Source: Aigarchaeota archaeon (lineage in GTDB: Archaea > Thermoproteota > Nitrososphaeria_A > Caldarchaeales > Calditenuaceae). Taken from it: DNA of 64,000 nucleotides. The position numbers were made by a program, and so were the translations under genes. Shown here piece after piece: positions 24,693 to 34,216 of this stretch. Below the pieces are notes generated by a model. That model did no database searches and had not been told where the DNA came from. It saw nothing but the letters and a program-made list of their open reading frames with translations. Within the stretch, counting starts at the first letter, position 1. Every line of letters starts with the position of its first letter. The DNA lies in assembly GCA_025059745.1 (NCBI GenBank), contig JANXDH010000004.1:659646-723645 (forward strand). Reading direction: 5' to 3'.

Positions 24693-26489
24693 ATGACAGA
24701 GAAGATAATCGGGATCGATCTGGGTACAAGTAACTCCGCGGCTGCCGTTGTGATAGGTGGCAGGCCGGTCATGATCCCGAGTGGCGAGGGGACCTCGATG
24801 TACGGCAAGGCCTTCCCCTCTTACGTCGCCTTTACCAAGGACGGACAGCTTCTCATCGGTGAGCCAGCGAGGAGACAGGCGGTGACGAACCCCGAGGGGA
24901 CCGTGACCGGTTTCAAGAGGAGGATGGGGACCGATTACAGGTACTCGCTCCACGGCAGGGATTACACGCCCCAGCAGCTCTCCGGGTTCCTGCTCCAGAA
25001 GATAAAGAGGGACGCGGAGGCATTCCTGGGCGAGGAGGTCAAGAAGGCGGTCATAACCGTACCGGCGTATTTCAACGACAACCAGAGGCAGGCGACCAAG
25101 GACGCCGCAACGATCGCTGGTCTGGAGGCGGTGAGGATAATAAACGAGCCGACTGCAGCCGCTTTGGCGTACGGTCTCGACAAGACCGACAAGGAGATGA
25201 AGATACTGGTCTTCGATCTGGGCGGAGGTACTCTGGACGTCACTATAATGGAGATGGGAGGTGGCGTCTTCGAGGTCCTCGCGACATCGGGCGACACGCA
25301 GCTTGGCGGGAGGGACATGGACGAGGCGCTCCTGAGTTACGTGACCGATAGGTTCAAGTCTGAGTCCGGAATCGATCTGAGGAAGGACCTCGCGGCCATG
25401 AACAGGCTGCGCGAGGCTGTCGAGAGGGCTAAGATAGAGTTGTCGAACGTCTACGAGACCGAGATAAACCTCCCGTTCATCGCCTACGATAGCTCGGGAC
25501 CTAGGCACCTCGTCATGACCATCACTAGGTCGAAGTTGGAGGAGCTCGTCAGGCCCATAGTGGAGAGGTGCAGGGGACCGACACTGCAGGCGTTACAGGA
25601 CGCAAAACTGAGACCTGAGGAGATAGACAAGATAATATTGGTGGGTGGTCCAACCAGGATGCCTGTAATCAGGGAGTTTATCAGGGAAGTCTTAGGAAAG
25701 GAACCGGAGAGGGGGGTCGACCCGATGGAGTGCGTGGCGATGGGTGCGGCAATCCAGGGCGCCATCATATCAGGGGATATAAAGGGAAAGGACATCGTCT
25801 TACTAGACGTGACGCCTCTCACTTTGGGCGTCGAGGTCTTAGGAGGTCTGGTCGAGCCGCTGATAGAAAGGAACACCACCATACCAGTGAGGAGGAGTAA
25901 ACTGTTCACCACGGCCAGCGATTTCCAGACCGCAGTGGAGATACACATCGTTCAGGGCGAGAGGCCTATGGCCTCCGATAATGTATCACTGGGTAGGTTC
26001 ATTCTTGACGGCATACCGCCCGCACCGCGCGGCGTTCCCAAGATCGAGGTGACCTTTGACATAAACGTTGACGGCATACTCACGGTCACTGCGAAGGACG
26101 TGGCGACGAACAAGGAGATCAGCACCAAGATAACCGCGCCCCACAGGCTGTCAAAGGAGCAGATAGAGAAGATGATGAAGGAGGCCGAGAAGTTCGCGGA
26201 GGAGGACAGGAGGAGGAAGGAGCTGGTAGAGACGAAGAACGAGGCAGAGACCATGATCTATACAGTCGAGAAGGCGCTGAAGGAATACGGGGACAAGATA
26301 ACCTCTGAGGTGAGGCAGAAGATCGAAGCCGCTATCAACGAGTTGAGGGAGGCCTTGAAGGGCAACGATTTACAGGCGATCAAAGGTAAGCTGGAGGCGT
26401 TACGTAAGTCCGCTCAGGAGATCGGGACGGTCATCTATCAGAGCACGCCCCCCCGCCAGCCGGGATCCGAGGGCGAGAAGAAGACCTAG
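24693..26489 (+). CDS. dnaK: molecular chaperone DnaK (Hsp70)
   Basis: Full-length Hsp70 of 598 residues. The ATPase domain shows [50 protein letters not shown] and [14 protein letters not shown]. The substrate domain begins at [14 protein letters not shown]. The linker and lid follow, and a helical tail ends in a Gly/Glu/Lys-rich segment. The length matches the archaeal/Gram-positive type without the extra loop of the proteobacterial ATPase domain. It lies between grpE and dnaJ. Confidence 0.98.
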   Translation: MTEKIIGIDLGTSNSAAAVVIGGRPVMIPSGEGTSMYGKAFPSYVAFTKDGQLLIGEPARRQAVTNPEGTVTGFKRRMGTDYRYSLHGRDYTPQQLSGFLLQKIKRDAEAFLGEEVKKAVITVPAYFNDNQRQATKDAATIAGLEAVRIINEPTAAALAYGLDKTDKEMKILVFDLGGGTLDVTIMEMGGGVFEVLATSGDTQLGGRDMDEALLSYVTDRFKSESGIDLRKDLAAMNRLREAVERAKIELSNVYETEINLPFIAYDSSGPRHLVMTITRSKLEELVRPIVERCRGPTLQALQDAKLRPEEIDKIILVGGPTRMPVIREFIREVLGKEPERGVDPMECVAMGAAIQGAIISGDIKGKDIVLLDVTPLTLGVEVLGGLVEPLIERNTTIPVRRSKLFTTASDFQTAVEIHIVQGERPMASDNVSLGRFILDGIPPAPRGVPKIEVTFDINVDGILTVTAKDVATNKEISTKITAPHRLSKEQIEKMMKEAEKFAEEDRRRKELVETKNEAETMIYTVEKALKEYGDKITSEVRQKIEAAINELREALKGNDLQAIKGKLEALRKSAQEIGTVIYQSTPPRQPGSEGEKKT

Positions 26490-26548
26490 TCGTTCACCTT
26501 TAAGTCGAGTCACTTCTCTATCATACTCGGGAGTGCCCGGGTGGTGAG

Positions 26549-27655
26549 ATGCAGAGGGACTACTACGAGGTGCTAGGGGTGGACAGGAACGCGACCAAGG
26601 ACGAGATCAAGCGCGCCTACAGGCGGTTGGTCCTGCAGTATCACCCGGACAGGAACAAGTCCCCTGACGCGGAGGAGAAGTTCAAGGAGATCAGCGAGGC
26701 TTACGCGGTGCTCATGGACGACGAGAAGAGGAGACTCTACGACACATACGGCCACGCTGGCGTATCTCAGACCTACGCCAGAGAGGACCTCTTCAGGGGG
26801 AGGGAGGCAGACTTCGAGGAGATATTCAGGGATTTAGGGTTCGGTGATATCGGGTCCATATTCGAGAGGTTCTTCAGGGACTTCGGCATAGGCTTCGGGT
26901 TCGGCGAGAGGGAGAGGCGAGTCATCGATCTAGAACTCTCCATCGGTGAGGCATACCGAGGGGCGAAGAAGACGATCAACATGCAGCTTGAGGAGGTCTG
27001 TGAGTCTTGCAACGGTTCGGGTGCTGAGAAGGGCGGGCTTCAGGTGTGTAGGGTCTGCAACGGTAAAGGCCAGGTGGTCAGCAAGAAGCAGACGGGGTAC
27101 GTCTTCATGACGTTCGCGTCTACTTGCAGTCACTGTAGGGGCGTCGGTAAGGTCATAGAGAAGCCGTGCAAGCTGTGTAAGGGCAGGGGCAGGGTCAGTA
27201 TCGCGAGGGATCTGACTGTAGACGTACCTCCGGGCGTGAGGGACGGCGATTTGCTCAGGCTCAGGGCCCCATTCAAGTTTGCGCCAGAGGCTGATCTACT
27301 CTTAAGAATCAGGATCCGTAAGAGCGAGAACCTCGAGCTGGAGGGCGAGCACATACACCTACACGTACCGCTGCTCCCGAGCGAGGCCCTTTTAGGTCGC
27401 AAGTTTAAACTGAAGTATTTCGACGGCGAGATAGACCTCAGAGCACCACCCGGAGTCAGGTCTGGCTTCACCCAGGTGATAAAGGGCAGGGGGCTCATGG
27501 GCGATATCGGCAGGGGAGACCTGATAATACACTTCCACATCGTGACCCCAGATACCAACAGCGCCGAGTTAAAGAAATTATACCAAGAGATATACAAGAT
27601 GGAGTCCGCGATCGGTGAGAGACTACGCGGTGAGGCGTTCAGGGACCTCGAGTAA
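26549..27655 (+). CDS. dnaJ: co-chaperone DnaJ (Hsp40, type I)
   Basis: A 368-residue type I J-protein that stimulates DnaK. The J-domain has the HPD motif in [10 protein letters not shown] Gly/Phe-rich linker ([19 protein letters not shown]) leads to four CxxCxGxG zinc repeats ([32 protein letters not shown]). The C-terminal substrate-binding domains include [16 protein letters not shown]. All expected parts are intact. 59 nt after dnaK. Confidence 0.98.
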   Translation: MQRDYYEVLGVDRNATKDEIKRAYRRLVLQYHPDRNKSPDAEEKFKEISEAYAVLMDDEKRRLYDTYGHAGVSQTYAREDLFRGREADFEEIFRDLGFGDIGSIFERFFRDFGIGFGFGERERRVIDLELSIGEAYRGAKKTINMQLEEVCESCNGSGAEKGGLQVCRVCNGKGQVVSKKQTGYVFMTFASTCSHCRGVGKVIEKPCKLCKGRGRVSIARDLTVDVPPGVRDGDLLRLRAPFKFAPEADLLLRIRIRKSENLELEGEHIHLHVPLLPSEALLGRKFKLKYFDGEIDLRAPPGVRSGFTQVIKGRGLMGDIGRGDLIIHFHIVTPDTNSAELKKLYQEIYKMESAIGERLRGEAFRDLE

Positions 27656-27673
27656 CCGAGCCTATTTAGTTCT

Positions 27674-29110
27674 CTACCTTGATACTCTCAGATTTCTAAG
27701 CCTCACGCTCGGGCCGCCGAACCATACCGGTATCGCCTGCATCGGATCCCCTTTACCACAGTAGCCTGCGTAGAACCTTAGGTCATTGCCTACCGCATCG
27801 ACCAAGCTGAAGAAGGAACGAGTGGTCACCTCTAGCACGGGCTCGAATACGGGCTTGGTCAATCTCCCGTTCTCTATCAGGAACGACTCGACACCCACGT
27901 ACTTCTGATTCCAACGCTTGTCGTCTATGTTCCACTCGTGATAACTCTTGATGAAGACCCCAAACCTGACGCCCTCGATCAGCTCCGTCAGCGATAGGTC
28001 ACCGGGTTTCATGTAAGTGTTAGCCATGCGAACCAAGGGCTCCCTATTGTAGGAGCTAGCGCGCGATGCACCGTTAGATGAGGTCGCGAAGGCGGGTGCG
28101 GTATACCTGTTATGCAGTAGCTCCCTCAACCGTCCCTTCTCTATAAGCGAGCGCTCCCTCGCCCTGACGCACTCCTCATCGTACAGGTAGAACCCGAACG
28201 ACCCAGGTAAAGTAGGGTCATCAACTATCGTGACCTCCTCAGACCCGATCAGACTGTCCATGAGGTCCGGTTGTATGTACGTCTCTCCAGCCTGCGCACC
28301 CTCACGGCCCATCATCCTGTCTGCCTCGCCCGGATGACCGGCTGATTCATGGCACACCAGTCCGACTATCTCTGACCCTACCACAACGTCTACCGGCTCC
28401 CTCGGGGGCGCCTCACCCTTAGCCAAAACCAGCGCTATGTTCTCGACTTCCTCCCTAATGTCGCCTGAGTAGACCCACCTCTCGGCAGCCTCCCATCCGG
28501 ATGTTTGACCTAGATTCTCGTGTCTCTGTAACGATCGCTCGCCCCTCACCAATATGTAGTCGTAGTTCAACATACAGTATGGGGTCAGAGAGTAAACGTT
28601 CCCACCATCCGATGTCATTACGTGCTTCTCCACGGTTCCACACCCGACGTTCATGGTCCTCGAGACCGCCTCAGCCCCCCTATTTCTGCTCACCTCCACG
28701 ATAATACTGTCGAGGTCCTTCAGCAGTTCGACTCTCGACTTGTTGTCCACACAATCGAATTTTATCCGAGCGTTTGTAACGACCCTATCTCGACCTAATT
28801 TCTCGTCGGATAGGCGGTAGCCGGCCTTTATCAGCCTCCTGGAGACCCTCGCCATGTTTACCGCCTCTCGGGCCGCAGACCTCACTCCTCTTCTACTGAT
28901 GGAGCTCGTCGAGGCGAAACCGAAAGCCCCTCCAAGATACACTCTTACGGAGATACCGCCATCAAAGGTACTCTCGGTGAGGTCACTCACACCGTTTCTT
29001 AGATACGTGTACTCAATCCGTTCTGTCTGCTGACGTACCTCAGCGTACTCAGCACCTCTCTCGATCGCCACCCTCAGTCCCAGTGAGAGGAGGTCCTCGT
29101 CTACCCCCAA
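27674..29110 (-). CDS. tldD: TldD/PmbA-family metalloprotease subunit TldD
   Basis: A 478-residue TldD-type protease subunit. The zinc motif H-E-x3-H is in CHESAGHPGEADRM, and the third ligand region YAGYCGKGDPMQ is near the C-terminus. TldD normally forms a heterodimer with TldE (PmbA), but no tldE lies next to it here; either the partner is elsewhere or the protein works alone. Its start overlaps the preceding coiled-coil gene by 10 nt. Confidence 0.93.
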   Translation of the reverse strand: MGVDEDLLSLGLRVAIERGAEYAEVRQQTERIEYTYLRNGVSDLTESTFDGGISVRVYLGGAFGFASTSSISRRGVRSAAREAVNMARVSRRLIKAGYRLSDEKLGRDRVVTNARIKFDCVDNKSRVELLKDLDSIIVEVSRNRGAEAVSRTMNVGCGTVEKHVMTSDGGNVYSLTPYCMLNYDYILVRGERSLQRHENLGQTSGWEAAERWVYSGDIREEVENIALVLAKGEAPPREPVDVVVGSEIVGLVCHESAGHPGEADRMMGREGAQAGETYIQPDLMDSLIGSEEVTIVDDPTLPGSFGFYLYDEECVRARERSLIEKGRLRELLHNRYTAPAFATSSNGASRASSYNREPLVRMANTYMKPGDLSLTELIEGVRFGVFIKSYHEWNIDDKRWNQKYVGVESFLIENGRLTKPVFEPVLEVTTRSFFSLVDAVGNDLRFYAGYCGKGDPMQAIPVWFGGPSVRLRNLRVSR

Positions 29111-29409
29111 ACCCGCGTCCTCGACTTGAGGTTCCTCTGGTCCCTCTCGTTCATCTCTATCAACGATATGGCCTCGCTGCTCAGAGTCTTCGCCTCCTTC
29201 TCTATCGCGAGTAACTCGTTCTTCTCGCCCTCCTCGAGGTCCTGCCTACCCAGTAGGCTGTTTACAGTCTCTATTATTTCCTCTAACTGCTCTATGACGA
29301 ACTCAAGCCTCGATCTGGACTCAAGCATCGACCTCACCAATTTTAGGGAGTCCCGCAACTCTATCACTATTCGACTGACAGCCGGCTTATTCTCCATCCT
29401 TGAGGACAA
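29101..29409 (-). CDS. coiled-coil protein upstream of tldD
   Basis: A 102-residue, almost wholly helical and highly charged protein (LVRSMLESRSRLEFVIEQLE, ELLAIEKEAKTLSSEAISLIEM). It has no cysteines or membrane segment. The N-terminal helices weakly recall Snf7/CdvB proteins, but charged coiled coils resemble each other by composition and I do not assign it. The 10-nt overlap with tldD indicates a shared transcript. Confidence 0.55.
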   Translation of the reverse strand: MSSRMENKPAVSRIVIELRDSLKLVRSMLESRSRLEFVIEQLEEIIETVNSLLGRQDLEEGEKNELLAIEKEAKTLSSEAISLIEMNERDQRNLKSRTRVWG

Positions 29410-29486
29410 TATGTAACTGGTTATGTATAAGTGTTATTTTATCGAGAGACTTACCAATCACATCTTCAGAGGACCGAGCAGTGAGA

Positions 29487-29500
29487 GTTTTATACTTTTA
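29487..29500 (+). promoter_or_regulatory. putative TATA box for coaD
   Basis: GTTTTATACTTTTA lies 20-33 nt before the GTG start at 29520, in a 110-nt spacer between divergent genes. Confidence 0.5.
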
Positions 29501-29519
29501 TCTGGGAGAACTATGAGGC

Positions 29520-30251
29520 GTGAAGTTAGTCGAGTGCGGTGAGCTCTACGCTCTGTTACACGAGGAGGTGCGTTCGTCGCCAACCTTTTCACAGAAGAAA
29601 TTATATATACTCAAGAACGTGATACCCTCGAACTTCTCGATCGACGTCGACGGGTTGCAACGACTAATGAACTTGACGAGGGGTGAGGCACTGATACTGC
29701 TCCGGGAATGCAGGCTCTGGTCTCACGAGGTCCTCGAGGAGATATCGGTGTCCTCATACATAAGGCCAGTCTTTAAACTGGCCGGCATTGGTGGTACCTT
29801 CGACATCATTCACTATGGTCACCTGATCCTTTTGAACACGGCCTTCAGGCTGGCCGAGAGGGTCACGATAGGTCTGACCTCGGACGAGTTCGTGAAGGGT
29901 CTGAAGAAGTCTCACGCGGTCAGGGAGTACGAGGCGAGAGAGGAAGACCTAAAGAGAACTTTGCGAGAGCATGGCTGGTCTAAGCGCGCGGAGGTAATGA
30001 GGTTAGAGGATCCCTACGGGCCACCGGCTGCCGATCCGAGGTATGAGGCGCTCGTTGTAAGTCTGTATACATACGATCAGGGAGAGGCGCTGAACAGGTT
30101 GAGGGTCAGCAGGGGCCTAAGGCCCCTCAGGGTAGAGCTCTGCCCCTTAGTCATAGCGGAGGACGGTAAGCCCATCTCAACGACCCGCATATACAACGGC
30201 GAGGTATCCCCGGACGGCAGAGTCATATCAGGCCAAATATCAGGAGGGTGA
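29520..30251 (+). CDS. coaD: archaeal phosphopantetheine adenylyltransferase with N-terminal extension
   Basis: Adenylates 4'-phosphopantetheine to dephospho-CoA. The nucleotidyltransferase core starts at about residue 87 with GIGGTFDIIHYGHLILL (the T/H-x-x-H site), then GLTSDEFVKGLKKSH and near the end KPISTTRIYNG, equivalent to the ISSTRI motif. Residues 1-85 are an extra domain, mainly helical (LQRLMNLTRGEALILLRECR), not part of the usual archaeal enzyme of about 150-160 residues. The start is GTG. The 3' end overlaps the convergent membrane protein by 29 nt. Confidence 0.9.
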   Translation: MKLVECGELYALLHEEVRSSPTFSQKKLYILKNVIPSNFSIDVDGLQRLMNLTRGEALILLRECRLWSHEVLEEISVSSYIRPVFKLAGIGGTFDIIHYGHLILLNTAFRLAERVTIGLTSDEFVKGLKKSHAVREYEAREEDLKRTLREHGWSKRAEVMRLEDPYGPPAADPRYEALVVSLYTYDQGEALNRLRVSRGLRPLRVELCPLVIAEDGKPISTTRIYNGEVSPDGRVISGQISGG

Positions 30252-31101
30252 GGTAGGAGATCCCTGCGGACACGAAGACGACCTTGAGAGAGAAGCCGTA
30301 TAGACCTCGCATGGTCAGACCTACATAAGCTAACAAGATGACCCAGGCGATCGCTGACGCCACGTAAGCGATGAGGGCCGGTTGGACCTCCGGTTGGAAC
30401 CTGTATGACTTGTACGTATCTACCTCCAACCTCTCCCACATCAACCTCTCCACACTCACATCTCCCAGCTTTATGATCTCATCGTTCACCCTGATCGTGG
30501 CGCCTCTCAGCTCTACCTTCCAATGCTCGTCCAACCCATTACCAGTTGAGTTAGACCTCTCCATTTTCGCGATAAGTCCATCGGCCCGCATCATTATCGC
30601 GCTCCTATTTATCGTGGTTCCATTCACGATCAGGGTGCCTGATAGCTCAACGTTCTCCATCTTCAGCCCCTCGACCTCCAGCTCGACGAGCTGTATCGTA
30701 ACGTTCGGGGAGGTTAACGCCACTGGGAAGAGCAGGAGCGAGAAGATCGCTAAAATCACGTAGGAGTGCATGATGGCACTGATCAGAGAGGAGGTCTTGC
30801 TCTCCTTGACCTCTAAGAAGAAGACGATGAGCCTCTGGACCAGAACGAGCACCAAGAACGTCAGGACCACGTAGGTCACTCTGCCGAATACCAGGTCCCG
30901 GAGGGAGGTCCCCGGTACGTATATCTCGGATAGATTTGGTATGGTGAGGTCGAACTCCAACTTGACGAACTGATAGTAGGCCTCTGTGAATATCATGGTG
31001 GTTAAAGATAGCCCGAATAAAATGCTACCTCTGATTATGCTGTTCCGGTCCCTCAGGGCCCTCCCCAAAGCGAGGGGGCTGAAGACCTCTAAAGCCCACA
31101 A
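30223..31101 (-). CDS. membrane protein with extracytoplasmic domain, unknown function
   Basis: A 292-residue protein with about six hydrophobic helices: three in the N-terminal half (SILFGLSLTTMIF, YVVLTFLVLVLVQRLIVFFL, SYVILAIFSLLLFPVAL) and three near the end. A loop of about 110 residues between them is rich in Asn-x-Ser/Thr sequons (NVT, NGT, NRS, NST), suggesting an N-glycosylated outer domain. The layout recalls Yip1-like archaeal membrane proteins, but this is not certain. Its start overlaps nth by 13 nt. Confidence 0.7.
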   Translation of the reverse strand: MWALEVFSPLALGRALRDRNSIIRGSILFGLSLTTMIFTEAYYQFVKLEFDLTIPNLSEIYVPGTSLRDLVFGRVTYVVLTFLVLVLVQRLIVFFLEVKESKTSSLISAIMHSYVILAIFSLLLFPVALTSPNVTIQLVELEVEGLKMENVELSGTLIVNGTTINRSAIMMRADGLIAKMERSNSTGNGLDEHWKVELRGATIRVNDEIIKLGDVSVERLMWERLEVDTYKSYRFQPEVQPALIAYVASAIAWVILLAYVGLTMRGLYGFSLKVVFVSAGISYLTLLIFGLI

Positions 31102-31835
31102 TCCAGAGATCGCTCCTCCTCGCTCCTCATATATCTGATGTAGCGCCCCCTCTTAGTTTGATAATACTTACAGAGACTACTGAGAGAGCACGTATGGCAG
31201 TGCGGGTTGATCGGTTTGCACACCCTCCTCCCGTGAGTTATCAGGAGAAGGTGCGCCTCGTGCCTGAGATGGGGGGGAAACAGACTATCGAGTCTCGATC
31301 TGACGTCCTCATACCCGTCCCCCTCCTCGGATATGCCGAGACGCTTACTGATCCTGAAGATGTGGGTATCGACCGGTACGGTCTGAGACATACCTGTCGT
31401 CACTAGCACCACGTCAGCGGTCTTCGGGCCTATCCCCTTGATACTCGTTAGATACCTCCTCGGATCTACAACCCCACCCCTCAAGAGGCGCGAGAGGTCG
31501 CCTGAGAAGTCCCTTTGAACGATCCTTGAGACCTCCTTGATCGTTCTCGCTTTCTGTCTATATAGACCAGCGCTCCTTATAGCCGACCGTATTCTCCTCA
31601 GATCTGCCCTCGCGAGCCTGGACGGCGAGACGCCGATCGAGTCGTTCAACTTACGGAAGGCCTCGAATGCAACTCTGTCCGTAGAGTTCTGGGAGAGTAT
31701 GGTGGCTATCAAGACTTTGAACGGGTCGGATGTTAACCTCGCTACGTAGGACGATATGAAGCGCTCGAGCTCCACCTCGTGCATGGACCTCAGCCGCGCG
31801 ATGATCTCGGTCCCGGATCGCTCAACCAAAGACAT
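31089..31835 (-). CDS. nth: endonuclease III-family DNA glycosylase
   Basis: A 248-residue base-excision repair glycosylase/AP lyase for oxidised pyrimidines. The helix-hairpin-helix SIKGIGPKTADVVL carries the catalytic lysine, VPVDTHIFRISKRLG contains the catalytic aspartate, and the 4Fe-4S loop is CKPINPHCHTCSLSSLC (C-x6-C-x2-C-x5-C). Eighteen to twenty residues follow the cluster. Divergent from nuoI. Confidence 0.95.
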   Translation of the reverse strand: MSLVERSGTEIIARLRSMHEVELERFISSYVARLTSDPFKVLIATILSQNSTDRVAFEAFRKLNDSIGVSPSRLARADLRRIRSAIRSAGLYRQKARTIKEVSRIVQRDFSGDLSRLLRGGVVDPRRYLTSIKGIGPKTADVVLVTTGMSQTVPVDTHIFRISKRLGISEEGDGYEDVRSRLDSLFPPHLRHEAHLLLITHGRRVCKPINPHCHTCSLSSLCKYYQTKRGRYIRYMRSEEERSLDCGL

Positions 31836-31904
31836 ACGTTAGATCGTTTACGAAGTAATAGACTTAAATTATGGATCGACGATTGGTTGCATAAAGCGGG
31901 TAAT

Positions 31905-32822
31905 ATGAGCGCGCTCAAGGACCTTCTGAGACCTATGTTCACCGGTCTTAAATTGTTGTTCCAGAAACCCTACACCATAAAGTACCCCTACGAGGAGATG
32001 CCTAACCTCCCCGAGACCAATTACAGGTACGACCCTAAGGCGAGTATAGCGTATCCAGGATACAAGGGCCGTCACGTGCTTTACATGGATAAGTGCACCG
32101 GGTGTAGCCTCTGTGACATAGCGTGCTCCTACGTCTCCGAGGCGATCACTATGGTCTACGCATTCGAGGTCAAGCTTCAATTCGATGAGAGGGTGTACGG
32201 CATGATTAAACAGGGGAACCCAACAGCGATCGAGGCGATCGATACACTCGCAGCTAACATCTCGGATATTAACAGCGAGGTTTACCAGAAGAGAGGCGCC
32301 TCACATCCATTGATGTGCCTCCTGATAGACCTCAAGCAGGTCACGAAGGTAGAGAACCAGTATCAACTCAGATTCAACGCGGACACGATATGGGAGCACA
32401 GCAGCGACCTCTTGGTGGAGAGATACCTCAGGGGTGGATTGGGGGAGCTAGAGGGGAAGGGTTGGAGCGTTGAGCTCATAGAGGACAAGTCACCAGAGAG
32501 TGTGATGTATAAGATAGAGAGAGACGGTCTGACCTTCTTCCTTTCGATCTCCAAATCCGACTTCAAGTTAACCAACAACAAGAAGTCCTACTTTCCACAG
32601 GTTGATTACGGCCGTTGCGTCTTCTGCGGCCTCTGCGTGGACGCTTGCCCGTTCTACGCGCTCGAGATGAGTCCGGACGTGGAGCTATCTGCCCTGGAGA
32701 GGCCAGGACTCGTCTACAACCCCATATCGTTAGCGCCCAAGAAGATCTCGACCGTGCAGCCATCGATCAACCCGATCGACGCCTTCTATGGGTGGTTCAG
32801 GAGGAAAATCAGGTGGGAGTAG
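31905..32822 (+). CDS. nuoI: complex I subunit NuoI-like ferredoxin with a large insertion
   Basis: A 305-residue protein with two 4Fe-4S motifs typical of the 23-kDa complex I subunit: CTGCSLCDIAC (C64, C67, C70, C74) and CVFCGLCVDACP (C238, C241, C244, C248). The N-terminus (LFQKPYTIKYPYE) and the YKGRHVLYMDKC lead-in fit NuoI. In ordinary NuoI the motifs are separated by a few dozen residues; here about 163 separate them and the inserted part has no known motif. The proline after the first motif is absent. The ATG at 31905 is chosen; earlier in-frame codons read into nth. NuoH and NuoA are just downstream, convergent. Confidence 0.82.
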   Translation: MSALKDLLRPMFTGLKLLFQKPYTIKYPYEEMPNLPETNYRYDPKASIAYPGYKGRHVLYMDKCTGCSLCDIACSYVSEAITMVYAFEVKLQFDERVYGMIKQGNPTAIEAIDTLAANISDINSEVYQKRGASHPLMCLLIDLKQVTKVENQYQLRFNADTIWEHSSDLLVERYLRGGLGELEGKGWSVELIEDKSPESVMYKIERDGLTFFLSISKSDFKLTNNKKSYFPQVDYGRCVFCGLCVDACPFYALEMSPDVELSALERPGLVYNPISLAPKKISTVQPSINPIDAFYGWFRRKIRWE

Positions 32823-32823
32823 C

Positions 32824-33168
32824 TTGCTGCTCGAGAAGAGCGAGGAGGTCAGAGACCTCTGGTTCGTGCTGAGAACCATAATAAAGAATCTGAGGAACTT
32901 CCTCGATACCGAGAACTACGGCTACGTGGTAGAGGCTTACAAGGCGCACACGAGGATACACTCCGAGGACCTGAGCCAGAATCTGTGGGGGTGGACTGAT
33001 CTGGTCGAAAACCTCAGGTCGATGTACGAGAAGGTCACCTCCAACGATATGAAGCTGTCAACTATAGAGCACGGATCTTTGGTACAGCAGGCCGTCTACA
33101 CCATCAGTAGGGCGAACATAATGTGCGTCGGTCTGGAGTTCAGGCTGAAGAGGCTCAAGGGAGGCTGA
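32824..33168 (+). CDS. hypothetical protein coupled to nuoI
   Basis: A 114-residue helical, charged protein starting with TTG one nucleotide after the nuoI stop. Features include EEVRDLWFVLRTIIKNLRNF and WGWTDLVENLRSMYEKV; there is no membrane segment and only one cysteine. I do not recognise it. The position between nuoI and nuoH makes a complex I accessory or assembly role plausible, but nothing in the sequence proves it. Confidence 0.6.
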   Translation: MLLEKSEEVRDLWFVLRTIIKNLRNFLDTENYGYVVEAYKAHTRIHSEDLSQNLWGWTDLVENLRSMYEKVTSNDMKLSTIEHGSLVQQAVYTISRANIMCVGLEFRLKRLKGG

Positions 33169-34212
33169 TCAGAGGAATTCTACGAATAGTATCACTATGA
33201 ACAAGTTCAGGAAGCCTAGTGGTATTAGGTACTTCCACCCAAGGTCTAGGACCTTCTCAATTGTGAACCTCGGAAATATGGCCCTGAACATAAAGATTAC
33301 CGTCAATACCAAGAAGGTCTTGATCATCAGCCAGAAGGGGGCATAGATCGACTCAGGCAGACCGGGTATAGGAGGACCGTGCCAACCGCCAAGGTAGAGC
33401 AGTGAGGTCAGGACGCTCAGTGCGATGAGTTTCTCGTATAAAGCGAGATATATCATAAGGAAGTAGGCCCCGGAGTACTCTGTACCCCAACCCGATACTA
33501 TCTCACCCTCGGCCGTCGGTATATCGAAGGGCACCCTCTCAGCCTCTGCCAGCACAGTGGTGAAGAAGACGATGAACCCTATGATCTGAGGAATTATGAA
33601 AGGCACGGCGGACTGAGCCTCCACGATCTTGACTAGGTTGAAGGACCCAGACATCAACACGACGCCCGTGAGGGCGATAAACATAGGAATCTCATACCCG
33701 AAGAGCATCAACGCAAGCCTCGTAGTCCCGATTAGTGGGTACTTGCTCCCCGAGGCGTAGCCTGCGACCAGAAGAGGGACCGGAGTGAGCGCGGAGACCG
33801 CGAAGAATAGAAGCAACCCAATCTCTGAGGGGAATATAATCCAACTGGGACTGAATGGGAGGAAGGCATACAAGAGCAAGCTTAAAATGAGGACTGTCGC
33901 CGGCATGAGCACGAAGAGGGCCTTGTTCGCGTTCTCGGGTACGATCCTCTCCTTGCTCAGCAGTTTCAACCCGTCAGCGAGCGTCTGGAGTATCCCGCTC
34001 ACCTTTCCGACGTGGAGAGGGCCGACTCTAAGCATGATCCTAGCCAGTAGTTTCCTCTCGTACCAGAGGGCGAAGAGCCCCAGCAGGGTGCTGAAGATCG
34101 CACCGGGGAAGATTACAGCCTTGACGAAGGCCTCGCTGAATATGAACCTCATCAGGAGTTGTAACGCGCCCGGTAGACTGTTATACAGTGGTAGGATCTC
34201 CTCGCCGACCAA
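33169..34212 (-). CDS. nuoH: complex I subunit NuoH
   Basis: A 347-residue membrane subunit at the quinone-binding junction. About eight hydrophobic helices are visible, with the family loops GPLHVGKVSGILQTLADGLKL and AEAERVPFDIPTAEGEIVSGW in the expected order. Follows nuoA by 4 nt. Its stop codon abuts that of the convergent gene. Confidence 0.96.
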   Translation of the reverse strand: MVGEEILPLYNSLPGALQLLMRFIFSEAFVKAVIFPGAIFSTLLGLFALWYERKLLARIMLRVGPLHVGKVSGILQTLADGLKLLSKERIVPENANKALFVLMPATVLILSLLLYAFLPFSPSWIIFPSEIGLLLFFAVSALTPVPLLVAGYASGSKYPLIGTTRLALMLFGYEIPMFIALTGVVLMSGSFNLVKIVEAQSAVPFIIPQIIGFIVFFTTVLAEAERVPFDIPTAEGEIVSGWGTEYSGAYFLMIYLALYEKLIALSVLTSLLYLGGWHGPPIPGLPESIYAPFWLMIKTFLVLTVIFMFRAIFPRFTIEKVLDLGWKYLIPLGFLNLFIVILFVEFL

Positions 34213-34216
34213 GGTA

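Noticed and set aside
24672-25508. A 278-codon minus-strand frame antisense to dnaK
   Set aside because: Long antisense frames across dnaK are a well-known artefact of its codon composition, and no family is recognisable.
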